A stretch of DNA of 64,000 nucleotides from Caenorhabditis remanei (GCF_010183535.1 NC_071333.1:9112587-9176586); one strand, 5' to 3'; counted from the stretch's first letter, positions 1-12,107 are shown. Numbers and translations: made by a program. The notes: generated by a model from the sequence alone, not told the origin.

Positions 1-114
1 GAACGAGATCTTACTTGGATGTGGAACACCACGTCCTCCGGTAAGTCCTCCTTGTTCAACTGGCATGGCGTAAACGGCTGCTAAAACAAGTGCAAAAATG
101 ACAAACGAGTTCAT
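1..114 (-). CDS. Secreted small protein, 5' exon only (runs off window)
   Basis: The start codon is at 112-114 on the minus strand. The peptide opens with a clear signal sequence (MNSFVIFALVLAAVYA), then a Gly/Pro-rich stretch containing GGLTGGRGVPHP. The first exon is 15-114 and ends at a consensus GTAAG donor at 10-14, so the rest of the gene lies left of the window. It is probably exported. The mature part is too short to assign a family; nematode antimicrobial-like and neuropeptide-like precursors often start this way. The call as a secreted protein is fairly safe; the function is unknown. Confidence 0.6.
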   Translation of the reverse strand, partial: MNSFVIFALVLAAVYAMPVEQGGLTGGRGVPHPSKISF

Positions 115-800
115 TTTAGACAACTGATTGGCGCTGCTGAAATTGTTGGAAACTGAACTGACCGTTTTACACTGTATGGATGTATTATCAAGATTTTCAG
201 GTGTTGCAAAATTGAAAAACGTATTCAATTCGTATATCGAAAACATATTGAAATGATAATAAGACACCATCACCCGTTTCAAAACACTCTAAAATAAAAT
301 ATTCACTCCCAAAATTCCAATCAGATAGTGCAAAAAGCTAGTTAAACAGTGTGGGTTAGTTAGTTACACAACAATCACCGCAGCAATAAAAGAAACAACC
401 GAGGGAAAGACAACCGAGTAAAAAGAGAAGGGAAAACCATTGAAAGTCAAGTTGACAATGTTCGATTCACTCCGCTCTTTGCATTTTATACGTTCAAAAT
501 GGGCGGGAACTGATCACGAGAATGAAACAGAGACGAGAGGACCGAGAGAAAAAGGAGAAATGTGAAAAATGTTTTGATGGCTCGCTTTTTCGCGAAGAGC
601 AAACAGAAAATTGTTTGTGAAGTAAAATGAGCTGATGAAACTGATAGCATATGTGGAAGAAGAGAAAGTTGAGGTGAATCGAGGAGAAAATAGACATTTT
701 TATCACACAAACACACAAACCGAAAGAAAAGTCGAGTTTCGATGATCTTTGTGATCCATGGCATTGTAGTTTTGATAAGTTTGCAGAATAGCCAGTAAGA
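115..800. other. Intergenic, likely promoter of the secreted gene at 1-114
   Basis: No open frame here looks like protein. The two overlapping minus frames near 486-820 are rich in Phe/Ser/Leu and have no splice context. A divergent promoter role for the gene at 1-114 is an inference from position only. Confidence 0.4.
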
Positions 801-1770
801 TCACTCGCTTGTGGACTCAATAGAAAAATCTAGGACAACTATATGTGTCCTTGACGAAAGATTTAGTGGTGCGTCTAAAAAAATCTCGCAACCTGATAAC
901 GAATCGAGATCAACATCAGAGATTGTTTTCCAGTATTTTCCTTTTCTGGATGCTTCAACCGAAATAACGAATGCTTGAAATCGTTTTGCTCTGTTGTACC
1001 GATCAATGACCATTATAAGTCAGCATGTTGACTTTTCCTGCCGGTTTTAGAAGAACAAATCTCAAAAATCTGTGACTAAAAACCTATAACCAGTCCCAGC
1101 TCATTGATTTCTGTTTCCATGATATCATTTTCCGGTCCATCAAAATTCATCTCGTATTCCACATCATTAAATAAACAATGGGCCGTACTACTGTGTTTGA
1201 ATAAACATTCTAGAATGATATGATTTTTGTTCCTTGAGCTTTTTTTGATTTTCTCAATAGCCACGTTCCAAAAGATCAGGACCACTAAAACATGTTAGAA
1301 GAAGATAATGGAGTACTCAATTGTCAATGACAGCTTTTAGTGTAAAACAGTTGGCCAGCTTGAGTATCACGCGAGAAGAAAATGAGTCACTCTTATTAAG
1401 AAAGTGATAACAGTAGATGAAAATCAAGGAAAGATCGAGAGGTGTCAATTCGATGATCGCGGAATGATCTTGTTCGCGCATGAGTCATATTTACTCAATA
1501 ATGATTCATGTTACTATCAGATGATAATAACTTAAAGTTTGCCAGTGTTTACTCATCTGTCAAAAATGCATTTAAACTCATTTTGATCTTGAAGAGGGAA
1601 TTCATCCGAAATAACAACAGCTGAATAAATAACTTTCTTTCTGAATAAGAAAGTTTTCCGAAATTGGGAAAATTTTTCAGACTATCTTGTTGAATTGGTT
1701 TTTTTGTTTTGCAATTTTTGCAGTTTTCTATCTCACAGATTGGTTCAACTATTTGGAGCAAGCGCAACAT
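801..1770 (-). pseudogene. Probable BTB/MATH-like gene remnants
   Basis: Four short minus-strand open stretches with protein-like composition lie in a row: 1549-1770, 1317-1481, 1076-1285 and 801-1013. The 1317-1481 piece (54 residues) ends with ILKLANCFTLKAVIDN, which resembles the end of a BTB domain in worm BATH-type proteins. It stops exactly where the usual Cys-Glu would follow. The 1076-1285 piece has a good acceptor (TTTTAG at its upper end) and a VEYEMNF-like segment reminiscent of MATH domains. I could not join the pieces into one frame-consistent model: phases clash and donors are weak. I read this as a decayed member of the MATH-BTB family; a real gene with unusual splicing is possible. 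Confidence 0.35.
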
Positions 1771-1815
1771 GTTCTTATGGTTCTATGTCTACAGTCCCTT
1801 GACTTTGCAGAAGGG

Positions 1816-1858
1816 GTTTTAACATATTTCATATGTTGTTTATGAAATATGTTAAAAC
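1816..1858. repeat. Perfect 18-bp inverted repeat (7-base loop)
   Basis: Arms at 1816-1833 and 1841-1858 are exact reverse complements around a 7-base loop. The arms are AT-rich and begin GTTTTAACATATTTC. The repeat lies about 440 bases beyond the pek-1 stop codon. Confidence 0.85.
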
Positions 1859-2294
1859 ACTTGATGACTTTTTTAATACGTAGTTTCTTAATATTGTGAG
1901 GAACATACTGTAATCCTGAAGTCAGTTTGTTTAAAACAGCCTAAACATTTGATTGTAGGATAACAACTTTATCCAGCTTGATCACATATGAGAGAGTGGA
2001 ACCCGAGTATGGGGAAAGAAAAGTCAGCAGAATAAGGCCAACGGAAAACCGAAATTAAAGTTGATATGACTCGAGGGTCGAAACAAATAAGAAACTGTAC
2101 ACATATTGCATAGGGATGTGGAAAACAAAAAAAGAAAAAACTACGGAAGATCTACAACATAAAAGAATCTGGATATCATGAAAAATTACAAAAGTCATGT
2201 TTCAATTATGAGATGATATACAATTCTATTCGATTACGAATAGGAAAAATGAATAAATAATAAAATCAAAAGCCCCTATATACAACAAAACGGG

Positions 2295-5200
2295 TTACTG
2301 TAAGAGGAAAGAGTGAGAAGCGACTTGACTGGCAGTTGGACGGTCCGACGGATTGAGGCTTGTCAATTGCAAGAGGAATTCTCTCTGAAAGTTATAACGG
2401 TGAAAATAAAAAAGAACAATAGTGAAAACTCACCGATTCGGGACAAGAATCCAAGATCGATGGAATCTCTCCTTTCTGGAAACTTCCAAATGTATGAATT
2501 CTCTCGCTTGCAGTTGAGAATGGGATGATCAACTCGGTGGCAACAAGTCCCAACGCAAATATGTCAACTTTCTCCGTATACAATTGGTGACCAATTTGCT
2601 CCGGAGACATGTACGAGCGAGTTCCAACATTCCTTGTGTGTTTGGCACTACTATCCGAATCTTGGCGAACTGTGATTTTTGGTGCTCCGTCAGTTTTGGT
2701 TGCCAACCCGAGATCTCCAATTTTCAAAATCTGATGATCTGGTTTGGATTCCAGTGAGAAGAAAACATTTCCAGGCTTCAAATCACGATGAATGAAGCCT
2801 TTGTGGTGAAGGTAGTCAAGACCACTGGCCAACTGTTTGATCCAATCTTTCATGACAGCCAAGGAACGACTTTCAACAGTCTTACTTCTGCGAATCCAAT
2901 CTTCCAATGTTCTCTCAGCGCACAATTGCATCACGATATAAAGATATGCACAGTCTCCAGTATCGTTTCGTTCACGAACTTCTAGCTCTTGATTCTCGGT
3001 TTCGACAATCATTGCCTGAAATAATTTATGTTCAGTGAGAGAACCTCAAAAATACTGGTCTGAAGGAACTCACTCTGTTATGAATAGACAATTGCTCGTC
3101 AATGACTGCAATCTCCATCTTTGCCTTTTTTACTTCTTCATTATCCCCAACATCTGAACCATCTCCAAAAACAATTCCTCCAGATGAAGAATACACTGTT
3201 TGTTTTATGGCGCTGTGACTGATGGATGATCCAGAAGAAGAAGAACTAGAACTGGTATCCTCGGTAGTGTCAGACTCGTCATCGCTCTCTGAGAAGTTGA
3301 CACTTTCTTTCTTCTGCAATTCTGCTGTGGTGTCAGACTCGCCATCTGAAAACAAACCAATTATTCAGTTTCAATAGTTGTGAAACTTACGTAAACCCCG
3401 TTTACTTTCAGAAGTCGTACGTTTTGCACCAACTTCTTTTGGCTTTGATGAGTTACTCCAGTTGTCTCCGGTGTCTGCAGTATGTCCAATTACCGGAGGC
3501 ATTTCGAAAGTTTCAGCGAATGAGGCGGTGTCAGCCGACTTCACATTGTGAACCTCACTCGTTGGCTTTTTCTGCTTTATCTCGTGAAGTTTGGCTAGTT
3601 TCTCAGCTTTCATTTTTCCAAGAAGATTCTCGTCTTCCTTCTCCTGATATCCCCTTGGTGGTCTTTCTTCCCAAGCATAGAAGTATCGGATGATACCAGG
3701 ATGGTCGAACATTGCAAGTGCTCTTGCCTCACGAAGAACACGATTTCTAGCCTTCTCGCTGAAAAATGTTACATGAATTCATCGGAAGTTTGAAAAATAG
3801 CTCACTTGTCAGCGACAGCAATACGTTTAACAGCATATTCATTCATATCTGTGATACTTTGAGCACGAAAAACTACTCCGAATCCTCCGTGTCCGATCAC
3901 TTTCTTGACTTCAAATTCATTTGCAAAACGACTGGTGAAACCTTCCAGACTTGATCGAGAAATAGTTCGGTCTCGCAGCAATTTTTTCTTTTCATCGTTG
4001 GAAAATGAGCTCTCATCAGTGTCGACGTCGGTTTTAGTTTGACGCTTTGGTGTTTTAACAGCTGGAGTAGTACGGAGCTCGATATTGGATTTCTCAATCG
4101 GCTGAAAAGATTTTATGTTATCAATCTGTTAGCAATATGTGAGATATTTACTTACCAACAGTGCTCTTCTCACTGGAGTGCTGGGGGTGCTCACATCCGA
4201 TCCTTCCTCCATGAACCGTTCTATTTCATCGTCTGCTGGAGCAAAGGACGTCTGAAAGTAAATCTACATCAATAACAGTCATTTTTTCTTTGACTGAAAC
4301 TTACGTTTCGGGTTCGTTGAGAACTGTTCTCACTCTCGGTGCTATCAGTGCTGGGTCGCTGCTCGATCATCATCTGGGAAGGTTTTCTGATCCAGTAGAC
4401 AGTGGTCATCGCGACACCAACAAAGCTAGCAATGAAGCTGACCAGAGTGGACGGATGAAACATGTAGCGAAAGACTGACTGCACGATGTTTACTGGAGAC
4501 GGCAATTTGAACTTTGGTTTGGCCGGCGTCACATCCAAAACAAGATATCCATGATCTCCAGATTTTGACAGAGAAGTTGAGCGAAGGTTCTCCGTTCCAA
4601 TTTTCTGAGCCGACTTGTCACTGTCATGAGCAAGAATTTGAAGGTTTTTAGGTCGATTGACAGAAGAAGTCTTGTCTTCGATGGCCTTGCTTTGCGAGTT
4701 TCTAAATGCATGTTGAAGAACAGTGCCTGAAATGTAATCATTGGTTTAGTTGGGCAATATGAACAACTCACGTAATGTTTCGTCTTTGATGTCATATGCC
4801 AGACTTCTCGTATCCTCGTTTGCTGAACAGAAACGTGGACTAGGGAACTCTGTCATTGTAGACAACTCCGGCAAAGCATTCATTCTCTTGTTCAAGTTCT
4901 TTTTGGCTTTTGGACTTTGGATAATAAAAGGAAAGCCGCCAGAAGTACCCATATATAGCAGAGAAGATTGTGACTGCATGTTGTGTTGTTCTCGATGCAT
5001 CACTTCGAACTGTGTGGTGAAAATGTTGCTTGGATCGAAAAGAGATATCTGAAACATTTGAAATACAATTTCGATCGGCTTAAAGTTAACAAACCTCTCC
5101 AATGTTGTTTCCATAGATATGCCAAACATTAACAATATGTCCACCCACATCAGTTTTCCATTCTTCACGATTATGCTTGCTAACTGCTACAAGAATTCCG

Positions 5201-6107
5201 TCTGGTGGTTGGAGCAAAACTTTGGAGTTGGTTGGTGGGATTGAAGACACCGAAACTCCTCCAGCCAAGCTGACGTCTACCTCAGCAGTCGACAAGTTCC
5301 ATCTTTCGATTCCACGTCGAGTATCCATTGCACGGATCGAGTTTGTGATACGTTTCACGAGAAGAATTGGGTTTTGAGGAAGCTCTGCGTCTTGATTCCC
5401 ACAAGATTCCACTGAACACTCGTACTTGAGGTCCCCCGTCAACACATCAATTCCTTTTGTCGTGACACTCTTCCCACCGGCGACCGCATCTTGCCCAAGA
5501 CGAATTGTGGATTCCAGAAGTGAATCAGTTGTTATTGGCAGTGGTTCGATGAGATTTGTGTTGTGTGTGTACGAGAACAGTCTTCCATCCAATGTTGGCA
5601 TCAGCTGCAAACTAGTTCCACCAATGTCGATAGGCTGAAAACGTGACAATGGATGAATGATCCGACATAATAACGGTCAGAAATAAAATTTAGTAATACT
5701 CACTTCAGAAGAGGTCAAAGTTCCTTGTAGAAGTGGCGCATCTTCATGTCTCCAAATCATTTCACCCGTTTCTCCATCTAATGCTGTAACGGCTCCATTC
5801 AAAGTGGCAGCGATGATGATATTGACTGGTACATTCTGCTCACAACCCGAATCGTGTACATATCCGCTCTATAAATTATAAAATCAGTAGAAAAATTTCA
5901 ATCTTTATTTATTTATTTATTCAGGTTAGAAAATTATCAAGATACAGGGCAAGAGGCTAAGAACAATCTTTTGAAAATTCTACTCACCTTACAAGAACGG
6001 ACAACTTCTATATCACTATCATCGTCGATGTACTGATGGCCAGAATTGTATGGTACCAAGGCCATGAAGAGCAAGAAAACCGCTAAAACTAGATAGTACA
6101 CACTCAT
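2295..6107 (-). CDS. pek-1: PERK-type eIF2-alpha kinase
   Basis: ER-resident transmembrane kinase that phosphorylates eIF2-alpha when unfolded proteins accumulate in the lumen. I rebuilt 11 exons: 5998-6107, 5704-5868, 5095-5634, 4772-5048, 4305-4726, 4156-4251, 3805-4101, 3391-3758, 3074-3345, 2434-3015, 2295-2384. All phases close, giving 1072 residues, close to the family length. A signal peptide (VYYLVLAVFLLFMALV) is followed by a luminal sensor domain to about residue 425, then one membrane segment (LVSFIASFVGVAMTTVYWI, about 458-477). The kinase has glycine loop IGHGGFGVVF and lysine in AVKRI (about 605-630), a long acidic/Ser insert typical of PERK, HRDLKPGN (about 925), and GSR-like RSYMSPEQ. 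The final exon encodes NPSDRPTA, kinase subdomain XI. The magnesium motif reads DLG rather than DFG. The start is the first ATG before the signal peptide. Confidence 0.93.
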
Positions 6108-7345
6108 TCCGGTTACTCTGACAACAACTGGATTAGAATGGCATCTCCCACCTGAAGTTTCACATAATTTCTCTAAAATTCAGATTTTTCGATTGTAATT
6201 GGCAAGGAAACGTGATAAAGTTGTGAAAAAATGGCAAAACGACAGTCCTAGCACGTGTTTTGGTAGAAACGTCTCGGCTATCTTTGCCTCGTATGCAATG
6301 ACACACTGCGAACTGTCGTTTTCTCTCGCACTCTCTTGTCCTATAACGTTGGACGTTTTCCCGAACATTCTCGTTCTTAGGCGACGTTTTCTAGCGCACG
6401 GATTTGGAGACATGCAAGAGTTTGTTCTTTTTACAAGCAAAACTTATTTGAAACATGAACAACTAATCAGATGAGAACTACATGGGGAGATGCCATTCAC
6501 AAAGAAAGCAATGACGAAACCAAGGAAAGAAAACATGTGACCGAACTGATTTCATGAAACAAAAAATTTCACGATTGTAAAGATAAACGAGCAAATAAGA
6601 GAAAAGAGCAGCGTTGTGAAACAAGAGAGACTAAGAGATTGGCGTACAACAGTTGGCGGATGGTGCATTTGCATCATAATTGACGCGCAAAGGTACACTA
6701 ATTGAAATAAGAGGGTGACCCCCGTGAGGTAGTGGAGTGCGCGCAGTAGGTGGCCACGTTGGAAGGGAAAACTAATATAACATCATGATGCAATGCGATC
6801 TTTGTAGTCATGTGGAAAAAACACTATTTGAAATTGATAGCTACTCACGGTGTTTGCATCATCACACCTTCTGAATATCGAAGAATTCACAAAAGTGGCA
6901 GATCTTTATATACACACATCCAGGCTATAAAAGCCAACATCTCCAATTTTTCGAAGATTTTCTAGAAACAGGTGATTTCATATCTTTACAGAACTAATGT
7001 TTTTTAACGGAACGTGAGTTTAGTTAACGTTTTGGTTTGATTACTGTTTGATTTGTGTGAGATTTTTTTCGCAGTAAGCACCATTTTGAAACTAATTAAA
7101 AATCCACAAATTTTTTTTTCTAAAATTCACTTTACTTTCTGATTAAATTTACACAATTCAAATGATGTTGACGTCGGCAAAACAGCTAAAATTTGGAACG
7201 AAATCTGAGGAGTACAACAGAAAAAAACATTTGAAACCGAATGACAACAAATGGTAGAAGATTTTCACAGAATGTGGCAAATACTTGTCATGCTGAAAAT
7301 GTAATTTCTCTTTATGTCCATGTAACTTTTTTGAGTATCATCATT
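6108..7345. promoter_or_regulatory. Upstream region of pek-1; no gene seen
   Basis: There is no supported coding exon on either strand; the overlapping frames at 6180-6474 lack splice context. The stretch separates the pek-1 start from the F-box duplication and presumably carries the pek-1 promoter. A GCCACGT core, the motif bound by XBP1-type bZIP factors, occurs at 6753-6759, about 650 bases upstream of the start. One 7-mer match can be chance. Confidence 0.4.
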
Positions 7346-7602
7346 TCGTCCTGTAAAATTATTCTTGACAACCTGCTTAGAGAATAGTTTGGTCACCTTT
7401 ATGCTGGAAAATTTTCAAAAACAGCAAATATTGGACTTGTTTTCAAAGAATGATAAAACTGGAAAAAAAATTTCGAGAAAAAAAGTCGAAAGAATACAGT
7501 TCAAACAGAAGGACAATCAGAAAGTACATAAAAAAGTTTAGAGAAAATGTGAATTGCGAATATCTCGTGCAAAGAGAGGTAAACTTTATACCTTTGGTGC
7601 AT

Positions 7603-9143
7603 TTATGAATTTATTTTAATACAACCATTCATCAATAAAAAAACTGCAGTTTCATTGTTAGCTCGCAAAAATCTTCCATCTATTATTCCTCCGCTTCGTA
7701 CCAACATAAACGGCTGCATCGCATCTTCCACTTCTTCCATATCGAAATCAACAGAAAGTAAGTACGATTTATATTTCTGTGCTTTGAATATGTGTTGGAA
7801 TAATGACAATTATTGTTTTTGTTTTTTTTTGAAGTTCACGTTAACTTACATTTCTCAAATCTTTGATCTCATTCAAAGTTATATCTTCAAGACCAGCGGT
7901 CACAGAAGTGATATGTTGGAAATCAGCTACACGAGCACGAAGTTTAGCATGCGTATGTAAATATCCCAATCCAGACCACTGAGAAAGAATCACAATGTCT
8001 TTCATATCAAAGACTGGCATTAACTCTGGGTATTGACTAAAAACTAATTCTGTCAAAGTTCCTTCTTGGAGCTTTGTCAGAATAGAGAGGAGAATATCTG
8101 AACTTTCCACATACAGCTCGACACGTTCCGCATTAAGTTTTGTCTTCATTCCTTGGAAAACCTCTTGAATTCTTTGATAGAAGTATTTCTTTTTCTCGTC
8201 TGTTGGCTTTTCTTTTGACACCTCGTGTGTGATGTAGACCATTTTAACTTTAAAATCGGGCTTGTTGATTGATTTTTGAAAAAGTTCCACTGCTTCGTCA
8301 ATCCAAGGGTAGTGTTCATCCGACTCCAATTTTCTTTTCTTCGCTCTAGGTGTTTCTATTTTTCCGTTGGCTCTTGCTTTTTTAAAACATCTATTAACAT
8401 CATCGAGTATTAAATGCAGCCCAATCGTTTCATTAACGTTTACTTTTTCATCAAGAAACGGTTGAACTACTTTACATGTGCGACGAAGATGTTTTCTGAA
8501 AACTCGAAGTCACTATTAAATTCAAAACTGTTCTTAATTGACTCACTGATCTCTGTAATTAATGCCTGAGAGAATCTGTTTCATGGGAAATTCGGGGACG
8601 TCAAGAAGAGAATTCGGATTTGTTTTTGTCTCCCTGAAAGATACAAATCAATACGTTACCGTGATCTTCAGGAAGTAAATAACTGCAGAAGCAGTTAGAA
8701 ATAGCATAGCAATTATGGCTTTTTAATAACATAATGTTTCGTAGTGTCGATTCCTGAAGCAATTTTCAACGTCGGTTGTTGTGACGTGTTGTGTGGAAGG
8801 CTCGAGACATTTTGCTGTACTCTGAAACGTTTGAACGGTTTGATTTTGGATTTTTCTGACACTACAATCATAAAAGTGCGAGAAAAGGCAGAAATGTAAT
8901 CGAAATTTGAAGAAAACTTGACTAGTGCAGTTGTGAATTTCATTTTTTAAGTTTTTTCCTATTTTCAGAGTATTATTTTTGAATTATGCTTGCTGACTGC
9001 TCCCAACAAAAATTACGAAAAAAAGTTCAAATAAAAACTTACACAGATTGATGTTCATTCGCATGGAATGCTTGCACCTCTTCCAGTGTTACAGTCGGGA
9101 AGATTGACAATATGATTCTGTGAGCCGATGAAATCGTGTTGTT
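7603..9143 (-). pseudogene. F-box/FTH (DUF38) gene, 5'-truncated duplicate
   Basis: Copy A of the duplication. Coding remnants: 9043-9143 (start lost), 8547-8633 (F-box core, LLDVPEFPMKQILSGINYRD), 7850-8495 (end of F-box, basic linker, FTH domain) and a last exon ending at 7603. The FTH core contains MKDIVILSQWSGLGYLH and GLEDITLNEIKDL. Compared with copy B, roughly 230 bases carrying the start codon and first 20 or so codons are deleted at about 9143. An in-frame TAA lies just upstream and no in-frame ATG precedes the F-box exon. The last acceptor is changed from CAG to CAA (7795-7797). An in-frame AG at 7777-7778 could rescue splicing with loss of six codons. The internal frame is otherwise open, so decay is recent or a new upstream start is used. 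Confidence 0.65.
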
Positions 9144-9677
9144 CTGTTGACAATGTTTTTAGGATTTTCTACAACTACGTGGGCGTAAGAAAACATCTGC
9201 GGGCACACAAATGTAGCTGAATGTTGTCCGGTGGAGCACGGTTGCTTGTTTATTTCGTAAATAATGATGCGGACTCTAACCAAGAGAATGGTGGTGTAAT
9301 CAGGACGAGCTTGAATCAGTTTTTTGAGTTCGAAAAAAAAATCAACAAATTTTAAAAACTTGGAATCATCCGATTATGTTCGTCAATATCAATTTTTCCG
9401 ACAGATACAAACTTCGTTCTGTGAAAAAATTCTTGACAAACTGCTTAGATAGTAGTTTGGTCACCTTTATGCTGAAAACTTCAAAAAGAACAAATACTGA
9501 ACTTGTTTTCAAAAATGAGAAGTTCAAGAAAGAATACAGAGTAATTTTGAAAAAAAAAAGTCGACAGATTGCAGTTAAAATAGAGGGACAATCAGAGCGC
9601 ACCTACAAAAATTGAAAGAAAATGTGAGTTATACACAAGTTGTGCAAAGAAAGGTAAACGTTTCACACTTGGCGTAT

Positions 9678-11221
9678 TTAAGAATATATTCCAATTCTAC
9701 TATTAGATAATGAAAAATAAATAGTTTCGTTGTCAGCTTGCAAAAATCGTCCGCCTATGTTCCCGCCGCTTTGTACCAACGTAAATGGCTGCATCGCTTC
9801 TTCCACTTCTTCTTTGTTGATATCAACAGTAAGTGAAAGCATCCTAACATTTTGGCCGTTGAATATGTGCTGGAATGATGAAAATTGAAGGTTTTTTGTC
9901 CTTTTGGAGTTCACATTCACTCACGCTTCTCACATCTTTGATTTCATTTATAGTGATATCTTCGAGGCCAGCGATTACAGAAGGGATATGTTTGAAGTCA
10001 GCTACACGAGCACGAAGTTTAGCACCCGTATGTAAATATCGCAACCCAGACCATTGAGGAAGAACCACAATGTCTTTCATATCAAAGACTGGCATTAACT
10101 TTGGGTATTGACTAAAAACTAAATCTGTCAAAGTTCCTTCTTGGAACTTTGTCAGAATAGAGAGGAGAAAATCTGGACTTTCCACATACAGCTCGACACG
10201 TTCCGCATTAAGTTTTGTCTTCATTCCTTGGAAAACATCTTGAATTCTTTGATAGAAGTATTTCCTTTGATCCTCTGTTGGCTCTTTTCCTGACACCTCG
10301 TGTGTGATGTAAACCATTTTAACTTTTAAATCCGGCTTGTTGATCAATTTCTGAAAAAGTTCCACTGCTTCGTCAATCCAAGGGTAGTGTTCATCTGACT
10401 CCAATTTTCTTTTCTTTGGTTCCCTTTCTCCGTTGGCTTCCGCTTTTTTAAAACATCTCTTAACATCATCGAGAATCAAGTGTAGCCCAATCGTTTCATG
10501 AACGTTTACTTGTTCATCGAGAAACGGTTGAACTACTTTACATGTGCGACGAAGATGTTTTCTAAAAACTCGAAGTCAGTATTAAATTTAAATCTGCTCA
10601 CAATGCACTCACTGATCTGTATAATTAATGCCTGAGAGAATTTTTTTCATAGGAAGTTCGGGGACGTCAAGAAGAGAACTTGGATTATTTTTCATTTCCC
10701 TGAAAAATTGAAACTAATACACTACCGTAATCTACAGGAAGTGAATAACTACAAAAGGTTTTGGACAATGTACAGAAATTTGCTGTTTTTAAGAACATAC
10801 TGTTTCGTAGTATCGATTCCTGAATCCGTTTTTGGTTGTTGTGACGTGTTGTGTAGAAGGTCTGAAGCATTCTGCTGTATTCTGAAAGTTGCCCAGTTGT
10901 TTGCGGTTTTGACCGTCTATTTACGAGTTTGACGTTTCCCATTTTTTTTGAATTTCATTTTTTGAGTTTTTTCCTATTTTCAGAGTATTATTTTTGAATT
11001 ATGCTTGGTGACTGCTCCCAACAAAACTTACGAAAAAAAGTTCAAATGAAAACTTACACAGATTGATGTTTATTCGCATGGAATGATTGCACCTCTTCCA
11101 GTGTTACAGTCGGGAAGATTGATAATATGATTCTGTGAGCTGATGAAATTGTGTTGTTTTCCAAAAATATCGCTCGAAGAAGATTGTGCCAGGGAGGGGT
11201 ATTATCTTCTTCAAGTGTCAT
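9678..11221 (-). CDS. F-box A-type protein with FTH/DUF38 domain
   Basis: Likely substrate adaptor of an SCF (Skp1-cullin-F-box) ubiquitin ligase, a hugely expanded and fast-evolving family in Caenorhabditis. Four exons, 11058-11221, 10613-10699, 9925-10561 and 9678-9869, join with matching phases into 359 residues. The start MTLEEDNTPPWHN lies in an exon not closed by any upstream in-frame codon. The F-box core is LLDVPELPMKKILSGINYTD followed by HLRRTCKVVQPFLDE (residues about 60-105). A Lys/Arg-rich linker (KKAEANGEREPKKRKL) precedes the FTH domain (about 140-359) with MKDIVVLPQWSGLRYLH. The gene is the intact partner of the broken copy just downstream. The specific substrate cannot be inferred. 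Confidence 0.82.
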
Positions 11222-12107
11222 CACTGAACAGAGTTCTGAAAAGAGATGTTTTAGGTGATATTTGATAAAATAATGAGAAAATAAAGCAAGGCAACTATAT
11301 CAATTTTTTCATTTAATGGTTAAATAAATTATTTCTGATGAAGTTGTCTTTTTATATCCGAAAATAGTAAAGAAAAGGATCAAAAACGTTGTTGAAAATG
11401 TTTTTAGGATTTTCTACAACTACGTTGGTGCATGTGCTAGGTCTCGAAGCGAACATATCTAGAGCGCATTTGCATAGCTTTTATTAAAACAAGAAAACAT
11501 CTGCGGGAACACGAGTGTAGCTGAATGTTGTCCGGTGGAGCACGGTTGCTTTTGTCTTTTGAAAACAGATCTAAGGACTCTAACCAAGAGAATGGAGGTA
11601 AAATCAAAAACGAGATAGATACAATTTTTGTGAATTCGAAAAACACATGAAGTATAAAAAATTGAAGTTATTGACTTTGTTCATCAAAATAAATTTTTAT
11701 CCATAATATAAAAAAACAGGATAAGTGTTCAGTCTATCGCGGTGTTACTCCTAGGTCACTCTTCACCTGAATATCTTGCATAGACAATCAAAACTGGTCC
11801 AGATCAAAAAGGATATGTGCTTTGTTTATGGTATATGTATAGAATAAGAATGACGTAACCTACGTTGTTACAATACCTTTGCAGTTGCCTGTTCAACTGT
11901 TTATACAGAACCAAAACAAACATCAGTTTGAAAAATTCATTCAAGCAATATCAACTTAGTAGAAATACTTTTGTTATTTCTTGCATATAATTTACATAAT
12001 AGCACCAAACAATTGCTCTGCAACTATCTTGCAGCGATGGCAGTCCCATCTCTTGTTCTCCGACACCTCCGAAAAAACTCAGCCATTCTGAAATAACATG
12101 TTTTTAT
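11222..12107. other. Intergenic: F-box gene upstream flank and 3' flank of next gene
   Basis: No convincing coding segment. Bases 11222-11700 are still part of the duplicated unit; much of this flank was deleted from the left copy. Bases 11700-12107 show nothing I can name. Confidence 0.5.

Larger units (their letters stand above)
7345..11700. repeat. Tandem duplication, two units of about 2.1-2.3 kb
   Basis: The unit from about 7345 to 9405 is repeated at about 9415 to 11700. Similarity covers not only exons but introns and flanks. For example, the TTCTTGACAA...TTTGGTCACCTTTATGCTG tract occurs near 7361 and 9430, and the TGTCCGGTGGAGCACGGTTGC tract near 9221 and 11527. Each unit carries one F-box gene on the minus strand. 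The left unit is shorter because of two deletions near its upstream end, described under the gene entries. Confidence 0.85.

Noticed and set aside
455..485. GTTCGATTC resembling a tRNA T-loop
   Set aside because: No flanking T-stem, anticodon arm or acceptor stem could be paired.
8713..8943. 77-codon minus frame between F-box exons
   Set aside because: Exons 9043-9143 and 8547-8633 join in perfect phase without it. The matching stretch in copy B has a different open frame, so it is intron.
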